The notes: generated by a model from the sequence alone, not told the origin. A stretch of 59,969 nt of DNA from Planctomycetota bacterium (GCA_011369445.1 DRQF01000198.1:1-59969); one strand, 5' to 3'. Shown: positions 1 to 9,257, counted from the first letter of the stretch. Program-made: numbers and translations.

Positions 1-1016
1 ACATCCTCGACGCCCTTCCCGACGGAGTCGTCGTCATCAACGCGGCGGACCAGGTCATCTGCGTGAATCCGGCCGCCGAACGTATTCTGGGCCGCTCCGC
101 CGAAGAGATCCTCGGACGTTCGCGACGGGCCGTCGTCGGCCCGACGGGGGACCCTCTGCTGGCCGGCGTCCTCGAAGGTCGCACGCGCGGGCGTGTCGAA
201 CGAGAGGTCACGACACTCGATGGTTCCGTGCGCCACATTGCATACACCTCAGCGCCCCTGCCTGCCGGATGCGAACTTCAAGTGCTGACTGACCGCACAG
301 TTGCCTCTCGCCTTCGTCAGCAGGTCAATCGATTGGACACACTCGCCGCCCTGGGAGAAATGGCCGCCGGCGTCGCGCACGAGATCCGCAACCCTCTCAA
401 CGGCATCGACGGGTTTGCGGCGCTTCTTGGCCGCGAACTCGTCTCGGAGGGGCGGAACGAAGACGTCTCCCGTTACGCGGCCCGGATTCGGCGTGGCGTC
501 AGCGAGATCAACGCCATCGTCTCCAATCTGCTCGGCTTCGCCGCACCTCAGGGGCTGCAGAACGGCCGCGTGGACTTGCACCACCTCTTGTCGTCCGTGT
601 GCGCGGAAGCGCAAGAGTTCGCGCCGAAAGACGTCAGCATTCATTTCCATTCGGAGGCCGGAGTCGCGAGCGAGGTCGAGGGCGACACGGTCAAGCTCCG
701 GGTCGTGTTCCTGAACCTCATCCGCAACGCGGTCGAAGCGGTCCACGAGGATGGCACCGTGCAGGTGGACCTCGAGGCCGACCATGGAAAGCTGATCATT
801 CGGGTTCGCGACGACGGCCCGGGTCTGGCGCCAGCCATGCGGCTCAAGCTCTTTCGCCCCTTCAGCACGACTAAGGCCCAAGGAACCGGGCTCGGTCTCG
901 CGATCGCCCACAAGGTCTGCGCCCTCCATGGAGGGACCATTGAACACGAGGAGAGCGAACACGGATGCACCTTCCGTGTGGAACTCCCCGCAGCGATCGA
1001 GGAGGCGAACGAGTGA
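1..1016 (+). CDS. Sensor histidine kinase with PAS domain (5' end outside window)
   Basis: The gene is truncated by the window edge; its reading frame is open from base 3, and the GTG at 63 is internal to a PAS domain (the residues before it read LPDGVVVINAADQVICVN). Downstream comes a HisKA dimerisation helix with the phospho-acceptor His in HEIRNPLN (bases ~378-401). The GHKL ATPase follows, with N box NLIRNAVEAV, G1 box DDGPGLAP and G2 box GTGLGLAIAH. No membrane segment is seen in the visible part, so it may be cytosolic like FlrB/FleS. Its stop overlaps the start of the sigma-54 response regulator, and flagellar genes follow directly. A role as the flagellar two-component kinase is therefore inferred from context; the kinase assignment itself is certain. 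Confidence 0.93.
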   Translation, partial: ILDALPDGVVVINAADQVICVNPAAERILGRSAEEILGRSRRAVVGPTGDPLLAGVLEGRTRGRVEREVTTLDGSVRHIAYTSAPLPAGCELQVLTDRTVASRLRQQVNRLDTLAALGEMAAGVAHEIRNPLNGIDGFAALLGRELVSEGRNEDVSRYAARIRRGVSEINAIVSNLLGFAAPQGLQNGRVDLHHLLSSVCAEAQEFAPKDVSIHFHSEAGVASEVEGDTVKLRVVFLNLIRNAVEAVHEDGTVQVDLEADHGKLIIRVRDDGPGLAPAMRLKLFRPFSTTKAQGTGLGLAIAHKVCALHGGTIEHEESEHGCTFRVELPAAIEEANE

Positions 1017-2398
1017 ACGGACGCATCTTGATTGCCGACGACGATGCCCTCTCGAGGGACTTCCTCTGCGAAGTTCTTCGCAAAGCCGGATACGAGGTCG
1101 ACGAGGCCTCAACCGGTCGCGAAGCGCGAGACGCGTTCGACCCGACTCGCCATGGCATGGTCTTCACCGACCTTCGCATGCCGGAGGGCAATGGCCTCGA
1201 CGTACTGAGCTGGATCAAGTCCCGAAGCGCGGCCACGCCCGTCGTGCTCATCACCGCGTTCGGCGCCGTCGAAGTCGCGGTCCAGGCCATGCGTGACGGA
1301 GCCGAGGACTTCATCGTCAAGCCTTTCGGCATCGAGCAGATCGAAATGGTTCTCGAACGCGCGAAGGCCAGGGAGTGCTGTGCCTCCCCGGATGAAGGCG
1401 CGCCTGCTTCCCCTCTCCGCGCGGAGACGGGAGACGACACGGGACTCATCGAGCCGGTGGGCTCCGACCCAGCTTGGCTCGCCTGCGTCCATCTCGTGCG
1501 ACGCATCGCCCCCACACGCGCCACCGTTCTCTTGCGAGGAGAGAGCGGAACCGGCAAGGAAATCTTGGCCTCACTGTTGCACGCCTGGAGCGACCGCCAA
1601 TCGGGACCGTTCGTCCGGACCAACTGCGCAGCCCTCCAACCGACCCTCCTTTCAAGCGAGCTCTTCGGCCATGAGAAGGGCGCATTCACGGGAGCCGACG
1701 AGACGAAGGAAGGTCGATTCGAACTCGCCGACGGGGGCACGCTCTTCCTTGACGAGATCGGCGAGGTGTCCCCCGAGATCCAGGCGAAGCTCCTACGAGT
1801 CCTCGAAACCGGGGAGTTCGAGCGGGTGGGCGGACGCGAGACCCTCAAGGTCCGCGTGCGCGTCGTCTGCGCAACGAACAGAAACCTCGAACGGATGATC
1901 GAGGAGGGGACGTTTCGCGAGGATCTCTTCTACCGACTCAATGTCGTACCCATCGAGCTGCCTCCCCTGCGCTCGCGGAAGGGAGACATTCCCGACCTGG
2001 CAAGGCACTTCGTCGAACGCTGCTCCGCCGAACTCGGGCGGAAGGCCCCCGAAGTGTCGCAGGAGGCCGTTGACACCCTCTGCTCACACAACTGGCCTGG
2101 CAACGTCAGGGAGCTTGCGAACGTGGTGCAGCGGGCCGTCCTCACCAACACGACCGGAGTGCTGCGGCCGGAAGACTTCCCGCTCGCGAGGACAAGGATC
2201 GTGTCGGGAGTGTCGGATGACTTCGTGGGCCAAAGCATCGCGGACGTCGAGCGACGTCTGATTCTCGCAACCTTGCAACGCACTGGAAACAACAAGACCG
2301 AGGCGGCCAAGATTCTCGGCGTCACGGCCAGAACACTCAGCAACAAGATCAAGCTCTGGAAGGAGGGGGGGCTACTCCCCGCCCGAGCAGGGCTTTGA
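1013..2398 (+). CDS. Sigma-54-dependent flagellar response regulator (FlrC/FleR/FlgR type)
   Basis: This is a 461-residue NtrC-family activator. The GTG start at 1013 overlaps the kinase stop (GTGA); an upstream in-frame ATG at 965 lies inside the kinase gene and would add 16 meaningless residues. The receiver domain has acidic residues D10/D11 and phospho-acceptor D53 (FTDLRMPEG). The AAA+ domain has Walker A GESGTGKE near 176-183, the sigma-54 contact loop GAFTGA near 223-228 and Walker B LFLDEIGE. A Fis-type helix-turn-helix closes the protein (NNKTEAAKILGVTARTLSNK). The family remodels sigma-54 RNA polymerase in response to phosphorylation. Position between the kinase and flgB argues for control of class III flagellar promoters; a matching site lies upstream of fliK. 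Confidence 0.95.
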   Translation: MNGRILIADDDALSRDFLCEVLRKAGYEVDEASTGREARDAFDPTRHGMVFTDLRMPEGNGLDVLSWIKSRSAATPVVLITAFGAVEVAVQAMRDGAEDFIVKPFGIEQIEMVLERAKARECCASPDEGAPASPLRAETGDDTGLIEPVGSDPAWLACVHLVRRIAPTRATVLLRGESGTGKEILASLLHAWSDRQSGPFVRTNCAALQPTLLSSELFGHEKGAFTGADETKEGRFELADGGTLFLDEIGEVSPEIQAKLLRVLETGEFERVGGRETLKVRVRVVCATNRNLERMIEEGTFREDLFYRLNVVPIELPPLRSRKGDIPDLARHFVERCSAELGRKAPEVSQEAVDTLCSHNWPGNVRELANVVQRAVLTNTTGVLRPEDFPLARTRIVSGVSDDFVGQSIADVERRLILATLQRTGNNKTEAAKILGVTARTLSNKIKLWKEGGLLPARAGL

Positions 2399-2456
2399 GG
2401 GCGTGTCCCTCGGCGAAAAGAGAGAGTCGCCGCGGACGCAGTCAGGAGAGAGAGAG

Positions 2457-2819
2457 ATGGACCTTTTCAATCAAAACATCGACCTCGTGTCGCGGATGCT
2501 CTCCGCGACGACACGACGACACGAAGTGATCGCGAGCAATCTCGCAAACATCAACGTCCCCAACTACAGGGCGCGTGAGTTTCGTTTCGACGAGGCCTTC
2601 GAACGCGCCCTGACTTCCGGCGATGTCGATCGAGCCCTGAACGTGACCGGCGAGGTCGTGATCGACGAGGATGCCCCCGTCAAGGCCGACGGCAACAGCG
2701 TTCGGATGGACCGGGAGTTCGGGAAGCTTCAGAAGAACCAGCTCGCCTTCGGGTTCTACGCCGGGATCCTCCAGCAACGCCTCGCCACGATGCGACGCGC
2801 GATCTCCGGAAACGCCTGA
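2457..2819 (+). CDS. flgB: Flagellar basal-body rod protein FlgB
   Basis: A 120-residue proximal rod protein. The start chosen is the ATG at 2457, directly after a GGAGAGAGAGAG Shine-Dalgarno tract; a longer reading from 2403 adds 18 non-homologous residues. The N-terminal helix ends in the family signature ASNLANINVPNYRAREF, and the C-terminal helix (KNQLAFGFYAGILQQRLATM) is the other half of the axial coiled coil. It is the first structural gene of the left flagellar operon and is followed by flgC after 20 bases. It is exported by the flagellar type III system without a signal peptide. Confidence 0.95.
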   Translation: MDLFNQNIDLVSRMLSATTRRHEVIASNLANINVPNYRAREFRFDEAFERALTSGDVDRALNVTGEVVIDEDAPVKADGNSVRMDREFGKLQKNQLAFGFYAGILQQRLATMRRAISGNA

Positions 2820-2839
2820 ACGCAAGGGAGAAGCAAGTC

Positions 2840-3274
2840 ATGAATCTCAACGGGATCTTCAAGGGGATGACGCTGAGCGGCTCGGGCATGGCGGCTGAGG
2901 CCGCTCGACTCGACGTCATCGCGCGAAACATCGCCAATGCCAACGTGGTCGCCAACGCAGACGGCGAGCCCTATCGCCGCCAGGACGTCATCTTCGAGAC
3001 GGTCATGGACGAAGCTCTTGACCGTGACGCGGTGAAGGGCGAGGTGCGCGTCGTCAAGACCGAGACGGACTTCGAGACCCCTCTCAAGGAAGTGTACGAC
3101 CCCAGCCACCCTCTTGCCGACCCGAAGACCGGGATCGTGCGGTATTCGAACGTGAACATGGCCTTCGAGATGGTCGATCTCATGTCCGCAAGCCGGGCCT
3201 ATGAGGCCAACCTGAAGGCCCTCGGCGCCTATCGCGACATGCTTCGACAGGCCCTGAGATTGTTGGAGGCGTGA
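2840..3274 (+). CDS. flgC: Flagellar basal-body rod protein FlgC
   Basis: A 144-residue rod protein with the N-terminal axial signature ARNIANANVVAN and the typical FlgC extension (EPYRRQDVIFE). It ends in the conserved C-terminal helix VDLMSASRAYEANLKAL. The start ATG has AAGGGAGAAG upstream. It pairs with FlgB in the proximal rod. The order flgB-flgC-fliE is the common bacterial arrangement, and the stop is one base from the fliE start, so translation is probably coupled. Confidence 0.96.
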   Translation: MNLNGIFKGMTLSGSGMAAEAARLDVIARNIANANVVANADGEPYRRQDVIFETVMDEALDRDAVKGEVRVVKTETDFETPLKEVYDPSHPLADPKTGIVRYSNVNMAFEMVDLMSASRAYEANLKALGAYRDMLRQALRLLEA

Positions 3275-3275
3275 C

Positions 3276-3590
3276 ATGAGCTCACTCGATGTCAATGCGG
3301 CCGCGGCACGCATCCAGGCCGAATTCCAAAAGGTCGGACGCACCACGCCGAAGAACAACGGCCAGGGCGACGCGTCCTTCGGGAAGATCCTCAATGAGGT
3401 CCTGACGGATGCGAACGCCAAGCAGTTGGAGGCCGACCAGTCCGTGCAGAGCCTTCTTGCCGGCGAAACGCAGGATGTGAATCAGGTCATGGTGGCCATG
3501 GCGAAAGCCGATGTGAGTTTCCGAATGATGCTGGAGGTGCGCAACAAGCTCATTGACGCCTACCAGGAAGTCATGCGGATGCAGGTCTGA
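3276..3590 (+). CDS. fliE: Flagellar hook-basal body complex protein FliE
   Basis: A 104-residue protein matching FliE in size and position. It has a Ser/Ala-rich N-terminus and the conserved C-terminal region VNQVMVAMAKADVSFRMMLEVRNKLIDAYQEVMRMQV (written here in parts: VNQVMVAMAKADVSF, then RNKLIDAYQEVMRMQV). FliE joins the MS ring (FliF) to the rod and is needed early for export-gate function. The gene starts one base after flgC and lies 16 bases ahead of fliF. Confidence 0.95.
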   Translation: MSSLDVNAAAARIQAEFQKVGRTTPKNNGQGDASFGKILNEVLTDANAKQLEADQSVQSLLAGETQDVNQVMVAMAKADVSFRMMLEVRNKLIDAYQEVMRMQV

Positions 3591-3606
3591 AAGATAGGGG
3601 AATCCC

Positions 3607-5124
3607 GTGCCTGAATCGAATGACATGATGCAACAGCTCCGCCAGATCTGGTCGAACCTCAGTCTCGGCCAGAAGACGGGCGCCGTGGTCATCTGCATCG
3701 CCGTATTCGGAGGAATCCTGCTCGCAACGACGATGGCCGGAGACCCCGAGTACCGGCAGCTCGTTTCCGATCTGTCGCCGAAGGAACTGGAAGCCGTCGT
3801 CGCACGATTCTCCGCCGACGGGATTCAGAAGTACAAGATCATCGGCATGGGGACAATCCTCGTCGACATCGACGAGCTGGAGGAAGCAAGGCGGTCCCTC
3901 GCTCAGGGCGGACTCCTCGGAGGATCGGCGGACGACTCGGCCGAGGAGGGACTCTTCAGCGGTACGGCGCTCAACTCGAGGGATCTTTCCCTCAGAGAAG
4001 CCCGCAAGGCCGAGCGCCGCCTGGAGAAGATCCTGGTGGGTACGTTCGAGTTCGTGGACCATGCGAAGATCACGATCACGCCTGCCGTGCGAAGCTATTA
4101 CAAGTCAGGAAAGAAGCCCGCCAAGGCCGCCGTGGTCGTGAAGAGTCGGGGCGTGCTCGGGAGGAACCAGATCGAGTCGATCGCGAATACGGTTGCGAGC
4201 GCGGTGGAGAACCTCAATCCGGACAATATCGCCATCTCCGACACACGAGGCGTGCTCTTGCGTTCTCCCCGGGCAGGGTCCGGCAAGGGAAACGAGGGCG
4301 ACCGCGGAGCCGATCTGGAGTATCAGACTCAGCTCGAGGCGCAGAAGACCCTTCAGGCGCAGGATCTCATGGACCGCTCCTTCGGGCCCGGCAGAGTCAG
4401 GGTTCAGGTGAGTGTGGATCTCGACTGGAAGCGCCAGCAGATCAAGAAGACGGAGTTCGACCCAGACAGCGCCGTGACCGTTGACCGGGAGAAGATGGAA
4501 AAGAAGACCCAGACGCCTTCGAGAGCGCCCGGGGGAGCTCCGGGGAACTCCGCTTTGAATAACGGAACCAACTCCACGCCCGCGGCTCTGGGAAGCGACG
4601 AATCGACGACGGTCAAGGAAAGCAAGAAGTTCAACACGACGGAGTCCCAGATCGTCGAGATGGGCGGGCGAATCCTACGGATGACGGTCAGCGCCATCGT
4701 CGATGAGAGCCTGAAGGACCAGGTCCCCCAGATTGGCAAGGTGATCGCCAACGCGGTGGGCCTGGACGAAAAAGGGCGCGGGGACACGATCGAGATCATC
4801 GCTACGAAGCTCGAAATCCCCGCGGTCGAAGACATCACCGAAACGATCGAAGCCGCCGAGAAGCAGGAGAAGATCATGGCCTGGGCGCAGATCGGCATCT
4901 ACGTTCTCCTGGGCTTGGCGTTCCTCTTCTTCTCCCTGCGGACCATCAAGAAGGCTCAGTCCAGTTTGAGGGAAGTCCTCGAGTCCTCCATGGACGAGGA
5001 GAAGGAGGAGGAGCCCGTCGCCCCGCCGACCCTCGAGGAGCAGATTCTCGAAAAGGCCAAGAGAGACTCGGAACTGGCGGGGAGGACGCTCCGACGTTGG
5101 CTCTATGAGGGGGCCGAAGCATGA
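3607..5124 (+). CDS. fliF: Flagellar MS-ring protein FliF
   Basis: A 505-residue inner-membrane ring protein with a GTG start at 3607. It has an N-terminal transmembrane helix (TGAVVICIAVFGGILLATTM), the YscJ/FliF ring-building motifs (EYRQLVSDLSPKELEAVVA, then RSLAQGGL) and a long periplasmic part. The second transmembrane helix is near residues 418-440 (AQIGIYVLLGLAFLFF). The acidic cytoplasmic tail (EEKEEEPVAPPTLEEQ) ends in a FliG-binding segment. The length is slightly below the usual 530-570. Its stop overlaps the fliG start by 4 bases, as expected for two proteins made in stoichiometric amounts. Confidence 0.96.
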   Translation: MPESNDMMQQLRQIWSNLSLGQKTGAVVICIAVFGGILLATTMAGDPEYRQLVSDLSPKELEAVVARFSADGIQKYKIIGMGTILVDIDELEEARRSLAQGGLLGGSADDSAEEGLFSGTALNSRDLSLREARKAERRLEKILVGTFEFVDHAKITITPAVRSYYKSGKKPAKAAVVVKSRGVLGRNQIESIANTVASAVENLNPDNIAISDTRGVLLRSPRAGSGKGNEGDRGADLEYQTQLEAQKTLQAQDLMDRSFGPGRVRVQVSVDLDWKRQQIKKTEFDPDSAVTVDREKMEKKTQTPSRAPGGAPGNSALNNGTNSTPAALGSDESTTVKESKKFNTTESQIVEMGGRILRMTVSAIVDESLKDQVPQIGKVIANAVGLDEKGRGDTIEIIATKLEIPAVEDITETIEAAEKQEKIMAWAQIGIYVLLGLAFLFFSLRTIKKAQSSLREVLESSMDEEKEEEPVAPPTLEEQILEKAKRDSELAGRTLRRWLYEGAEA

Positions 5125-6134
5125 CGGGCGTCGAGAAGGTCGCCGTTCTCTTCCGGGTCCTCGGCGCGGAATTCGCCCGCGACATGTGCGAGGGCATGCG
5201 CCCCGAAGAGGTCTCCATGGTGGGTGAGGCCATGGTCCGTTTCGAATCCGCCGCGCCCTCGGAGGACGAAGTCCGGGCCGTCCTCGAGGAGTTCCGCGAC
5301 ATGATGAGTTCGGGTGGGATCTTCGCGAACGTGAATGAAACCCTCCACGAGATCTTCCAGGCGAAGTTCGGCGAAAAGGAGGGCGAAAGCGTTCTGGAGG
5401 AAGTGCGGGTCAACGCGCAGGTTGAGTCGCCCTTCAAAGGCCTCGAGGGCATCCCTTTCGCCGACCTGGAACGCATCCTCTCAGAGGAGCACGTTCAGGT
5501 TCAGGCAGCCGTGCTCGCCAACATCGGCCCGGAATTGGCGGCGGGCGTTCTCGGCTGCATGGACGAAGAGCGACGGGCATCGATGGTGGAACGCATCGCG
5601 ACGATGCGGCAACCTCCCCCCCGCGTTCTACGGGACATCGCCGACATGTTCATCGAGAAGACGCGAAAGCTTCCCCGTTTTGAGCGGATCGATCCCTCCG
5701 GTCCCGACCCCAGCATCAAGACCGCCGCCGACATTCTCAATGCCGCCGCCGACGGGGCCAACGGAGAGATCCTCGAGAAACTCGAGGAGGGAAGCCCCGA
5801 GTTGGTCGAGAAACTCCGAGAGACGATGTTCACGTTCAACGACTTGGCCGCCGTCGATCGCTTGTCCATGCAGAAGATCCTGGGCGGCATCGATACACGT
5901 CTCTTGGCTCTTGCGCTGAAGTCCTGCCCGGACGACGTCTCTGACGCGATTTTCGCGGCGGTGTCGTCCAGAACGAAGGACATGATCCTCGAGGAGAAGG
6001 ATCTTCTCGGAGCCGTTCCGTTGAGCGAGGTCTTGGACGCGCAGAAGGAGATCATGCAAATCATCCGAGGTCTCATCGAAAGCGGCGAGGTCAAGGTCAG
6101 CGTGGGAGGGGCCGGTGAACAGATGGTGTCGTGA
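5121..6134 (+). CDS. fliG: Flagellar motor switch protein FliG
   Basis: A 337-residue C-ring protein that starts inside the fliF stop (ATGA). The N-terminal domain opens with the family phrase VEKVAVLFRVLGAEFARDM. The middle domain contains HVQVQAAVLANIGPELAAGVL, the EHPQ-region equivalent. The C-terminal torque domain includes DLAAVDRLSMQKILGGIDTR and LALKSCPDDVSDAIFA. FliG couples the MS ring to the stators encoded by motA and the motB-like genes about 4 kb downstream. Confidence 0.96.
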   Translation: MTGVEKVAVLFRVLGAEFARDMCEGMRPEEVSMVGEAMVRFESAAPSEDEVRAVLEEFRDMMSSGGIFANVNETLHEIFQAKFGEKEGESVLEEVRVNAQVESPFKGLEGIPFADLERILSEEHVQVQAAVLANIGPELAAGVLGCMDEERRASMVERIATMRQPPPRVLRDIADMFIEKTRKLPRFERIDPSGPDPSIKTAADILNAAADGANGEILEKLEEGSPELVEKLRETMFTFNDLAAVDRLSMQKILGGIDTRLLALALKSCPDDVSDAIFAAVSSRTKDMILEEKDLLGAVPLSEVLDAQKEIMQIIRGLIESGEVKVSVGGAGEQMVS

Positions 6135-6732
6135 AACTCTGCGTCTGCCCCGCCCTCTGGCGAACGCGCGCCTTTCCGTCGCCGACTCCCGCAAGGGGCC
6201 CGCTGGGCCCAAACGTGGGGTCACGATCAAGGAGCTGCAGCGTCGTGCCTTCGAGAGAGGTCGCGCGGTGGAACGGGAGGAATCCGCGGGGCTCGTTCGC
6301 GCGATCTCACAGCGCCTGGACGAAGCGGTCGTGCGGCACCTCGAGGGTCTGCGGCAGGACAGGGAACAGATCGAGGAGTTTGCGGTGAAGTTGGCGCTCC
6401 TCGTCGCCAGGAAGGCCGTCAAGACCTCGTTGGACTCGGAAGGCGTGGACGTCCGAGTCCTTGTGAACGATGCCCTGTCGGAGATCGACTTCTCGGCCCG
6501 CAAAGGCGGTGTGACGGTCCAACTACATCCATCGGACCACACTCTCCTCCTCCCCATCATCGCTGCGGGCGAGTGGGACCCTCGAGAGGTCATCTTCGAA
6601 GAGAATGCGTCCCTGAATCGCGGCGACGTGCGGATCACCGCTGGGCATGCGGAGTTCTACTCCAGCGTCATGGAACGCCTTTGCGAGTTGGAACGGGAAC
6701 TGACGCGGGAGGCCAAGCATGAGCAAGCTTGA
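6115..6732 (+). CDS. fliH: Flagellar assembly protein FliH
   Basis: A 205-residue negative regulator/stator of the export ATPase. The reading frame starts at the GTG at 6115, overlapping fliG by 20 bases. No better in-frame start is visible, so the first ~35 residues are uncertain. A charged helix (RRAFERGRAVEREES) leads into a long coiled coil. The C-terminal FliH/V-ATPase-E-like domain follows, with EEFAVKLALLVARKAVKTSL and the terminal GDVRITAGHAEF stretch. The gene overlaps fliI by 14 bases. Assignment rests on the C-terminal domain plus its place between fliG and fliI. Confidence 0.85.
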   Translation: MNRWCRETLRLPRPLANARLSVADSRKGPAGPKRGVTIKELQRRAFERGRAVEREESAGLVRAISQRLDEAVVRHLEGLRQDREQIEEFAVKLALLVARKAVKTSLDSEGVDVRVLVNDALSEIDFSARKGGVTVQLHPSDHTLLLPIIAAGEWDPREVIFEENASLNRGDVRITAGHAEFYSSVMERLCELERELTREAKHEQA

Positions 6733-8053
6733 TCTGGAACGCTACGCCTGTCTCGTCGAAGCCGCTCCGGAGGGGCGCTGGGTCGGGCACGTGACGCGCA
6801 TCGTGGGCCTCACCCTCGAATGTCGCGGCATTCACGCCGCGCTGGGCGAGCTCTGCTCCATCGTCGATCCCCGAAAGGGGGAAGAGATCCTCTCCGAAGT
6901 CGTGGGATTCCGGGAGGAGTCCACCATTTTGATGCCCATCGAAGACACGGCCATGCTGTCGCCAGGGGCTTCGGTGCGCCCGCTCGGGCGGCGACTCTCG
7001 GTCTCGTGTGGGGACTTCATGCTCGGAAGGGTTCTGGACGCTCTCGGCCGCCCCATTGACGGTGGAGCCGCTCTACCGAGGGGAGAGTTGCTCGATATCT
7101 TCAGGCCTGCTCCGGGGCCTCTGGATCGGGTGCCCATCGACGAGCCCTTGGAGACAGGGATGAGTGTTCTCGACGGCCTCCTGACCTTCGGCAAGGGGCA
7201 GAGAATGGGCATCTTCGCCGGCTCGGGCGTGGGGAAGAGTACGCTCCTCGGCGGCATCGCGCGCTCGAGTACGGCTGACGTGAACGTCATCGCGCTCATC
7301 GGCGAACGCGGACGGGAGGTGCAGGAATTCATCCAGAAGAGCCTCGGCCCGGAAGGGCTCCGTCGCTCGGTGATCGTGGTCGCCACCTCGGACTGCACGC
7401 CTCTGCTCAGATTCAAAGGTGCGTTCACGGCTGTGACGATCGCTGAGTGGTTTCGGGACCAGGGGGCCGACGTCATGTTCATGGCCGACTCCATCACCCG
7501 CCTCGCGAACTCGGTGCGAGAAATCGGGCTCGCGTCCGGCGAGCCGCCCACTGTCAAGGGCTACCCCCCCTCGTTCTTCGGGACGATGCCCAAGCTCGTC
7601 GAACGACTCGGACGGACCGGCGCGGGGTCGATCACCGGAATTCTCACCGTGCTCGTCGATGCCGACGACATGAATGAACCGGTTGCGGACACGATGCGAG
7701 GTCTCCTAGATGGTCACTGCGTTCTCTCCCGGCGCCTCGCCGCCCGCGGGCAGTTCCCGGCCGTCGACGTCCTCGAATCCGCCTCCCGCGTCATGGACAG
7801 CGTCTGTTCGAAGGATCAACTCGCGGCGGCGCGGCAATGCAAGGAGCTCCTGGCCGTGTACGAGGAAGCCAGAGATCTCATCTCAGTGGGGGCATACCGC
7901 GAAGGGTCGGATCCTGAAATCGACCGAGCCATTCGAGCCCACGGGGCGATGATGCGGCTTCTGAAGCAGGACCACCTCGAGCGCCGAAGCCTGGAGGAGA
8001 CGAGGAATCTCATGGCGGCCGTCGCTTCCGACGCCGAGGGAGGCGCGTCATGA
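6719..8053 (+). CDS. fliI: Flagellum-specific export ATPase FliI
   Basis: A 444-residue F1-beta-like ATPase that energises flagellar type III export. Walker A is GSGVGKST near residues 168-175, Walker B is DVMFMADSITR, and the family signature PPTVKGYPPSFFGTMPKLVE is present. FliI forms a hexamer below the export gate and binds FliH and FliJ. The gene overlaps fliH at its start and fliJ at its stop (ATGA), so the three soluble export components are translationally coupled. Nothing is missing compared with the family. Confidence 0.97.
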   Translation: MSKLDLERYACLVEAAPEGRWVGHVTRIVGLTLECRGIHAALGELCSIVDPRKGEEILSEVVGFREESTILMPIEDTAMLSPGASVRPLGRRLSVSCGDFMLGRVLDALGRPIDGGAALPRGELLDIFRPAPGPLDRVPIDEPLETGMSVLDGLLTFGKGQRMGIFAGSGVGKSTLLGGIARSSTADVNVIALIGERGREVQEFIQKSLGPEGLRRSVIVVATSDCTPLLRFKGAFTAVTIAEWFRDQGADVMFMADSITRLANSVREIGLASGEPPTVKGYPPSFFGTMPKLVERLGRTGAGSITGILTVLVDADDMNEPVADTMRGLLDGHCVLSRRLAARGQFPAVDVLESASRVMDSVCSKDQLAAARQCKELLAVYEEARDLISVGAYREGSDPEIDRAIRAHGAMMRLLKQDHLERRSLEETRNLMAAVASDAEGGAS

Positions 8054-8505
8054 AGCGTTTTCGTTTCCGGCTGCAGAGGATGCTCGAACTCTCTCGGAAA
8101 AAGGAGGAGGCCGCTCGCAGGCATCTTGCCGGCACACTCGCGGAGCTGACTCGAGCCGAAGATGAAGAACGGGCGGCCTGGGGCCGACTCCGGCGCCAGT
8201 CCACGGCGTTCCTTCAAACAGCAGCGGCGGCGGGCGTCAATCCTCGCCTCCTCCAAGCCTACCAGGGGCACATCGTGCTCCTGGAGGCCAGAAGACGTGT
8301 TGCCGTGGAGCTGAGGGAGAAGATCGAACGGGACGTGGAAAGCGCACGCTTGGCGCTTCTGGAGACCCGTCGGGACGTTCTGGCGTTGGACAAGGCTCGA
8401 GAGCGAGCTCTCGAGACGTGGAAATCCGAAGCTCTGCGGGAAGAGCTGCAGACCATGGAAGAAACCGCGGCCTATAGGGCCCGGATAAAGGAGGACCGGA
8501 GATGA
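8050..8505 (+). CDS. fliJ: Flagellar export protein FliJ
   Basis: A 151-residue, almost wholly alpha-helical coiled-coil protein beginning FRFRLQRMLELSRKKEEAA, which is the FliJ N-terminal signature. FliJ is the stalk-like central element of the FliI hexamer and a chaperone escort. It overlaps fliI by 4 bases at its start and the following coiled-coil gene by 4 bases at its end. Confidence 0.9.
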   Translation: MKRFRFRLQRMLELSRKKEEAARRHLAGTLAELTRAEDEERAAWGRLRRQSTAFLQTAAAAGVNPRLLQAYQGHIVLLEARRRVAVELREKIERDVESARLALLETRRDVLALDKARERALETWKSEALREELQTMEETAAYRARIKEDRR

Positions 8506-9257
8506 AGACTTTCCTCTCGATGATCGGAATACTGACCCTGGCCCAGTGGCTGTTCATCGGCCTGCTTCACGTCTTCCTGGTCGCGCAGGATAAGCGGTCT
8601 CCGGAGACTCTCAACAAGCTCCACGACATGCCCGTCGTGGGAGGCTACTTCCCCGCCGTACCCGTGGCGACTCCCGAAGACCAACAGCGCGAGGAGGCAG
8701 AGAAAAATCTCCTCCAGATCCTCGAAGCCAAGAAATACTTCGAATTGCCGGCAGCGTTCAGCGCCGAGGAACTGAGCGAACTCATTCAACAGATTCGATC
8801 GCAGAAGGATGACCTGGAGACCCAGGCCCAGGAGATCTCTCAGCGCCGGGAGGAGATTCAGCAGCTCGCCGAGGACTACGATCGCCGAGAGAAGGAATTG
8901 CTCGCCCGCCAGAGCGCGTTGGAGAAGCGGGCCAGCTCACTCCAGAAGACGGAAGAGGAGTTGGCGCTCAAGCGGTCCATCGTCGAGGACAGCGCCGACG
9001 CCATCGAGACGTCCAATCTCAAGAAGGTGGCGACGTGGATGAACGGCCTGCCGCCGGAGAAGGCCGCTCAACTCATCGTTCCCGACTCGGTGCGGGGTGA
9101 AGGGGCCGAAGCCCGCCTTCAACGGTACCGGGACGCAGCCAAGCTTCTCTCCTTGATGGACGCGGAGGCCGTGTCGAAGGTGATCGCCCACATCGATCCT
9201 CTCGACTGGCTCGAGATCGAGAAGGAGAAGCGTAAGCTGCCTTTGAAAAAGAAGTAA
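8502..9257 (+). CDS. MotE-like flagellar coiled-coil membrane protein
   Basis: A 251-residue protein with one N-terminal transmembrane helix (residues ~7-28, IGILTLAQWLFIGLLHVFLV). A long coiled coil (~65-165) and a C-terminal MgtE-N-like helical domain (MNGLPPEKAAQLIVPD, then MDAEAVSKVIAHIDPLDWLE) follow. This architecture and the place after fliJ match MotE, a periplasmic chaperone for stator proteins described in other bacteria, and stator genes follow here. The match is by architecture and context only. A general MgtE-N-domain protein is the alternative. Confidence 0.65.
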   Translation: MKTFLSMIGILTLAQWLFIGLLHVFLVAQDKRSPETLNKLHDMPVVGGYFPAVPVATPEDQQREEAEKNLLQILEAKKYFELPAAFSAEELSELIQQIRSQKDDLETQAQEISQRREEIQQLAEDYDRREKELLARQSALEKRASSLQKTEEELALKRSIVEDSADAIETSNLKKVATWMNGLPPEKAAQLIVPDSVRGEGAEARLQRYRDAAKLLSLMDAEAVSKVIAHIDPLDWLEIEKEKRKLPLKKK

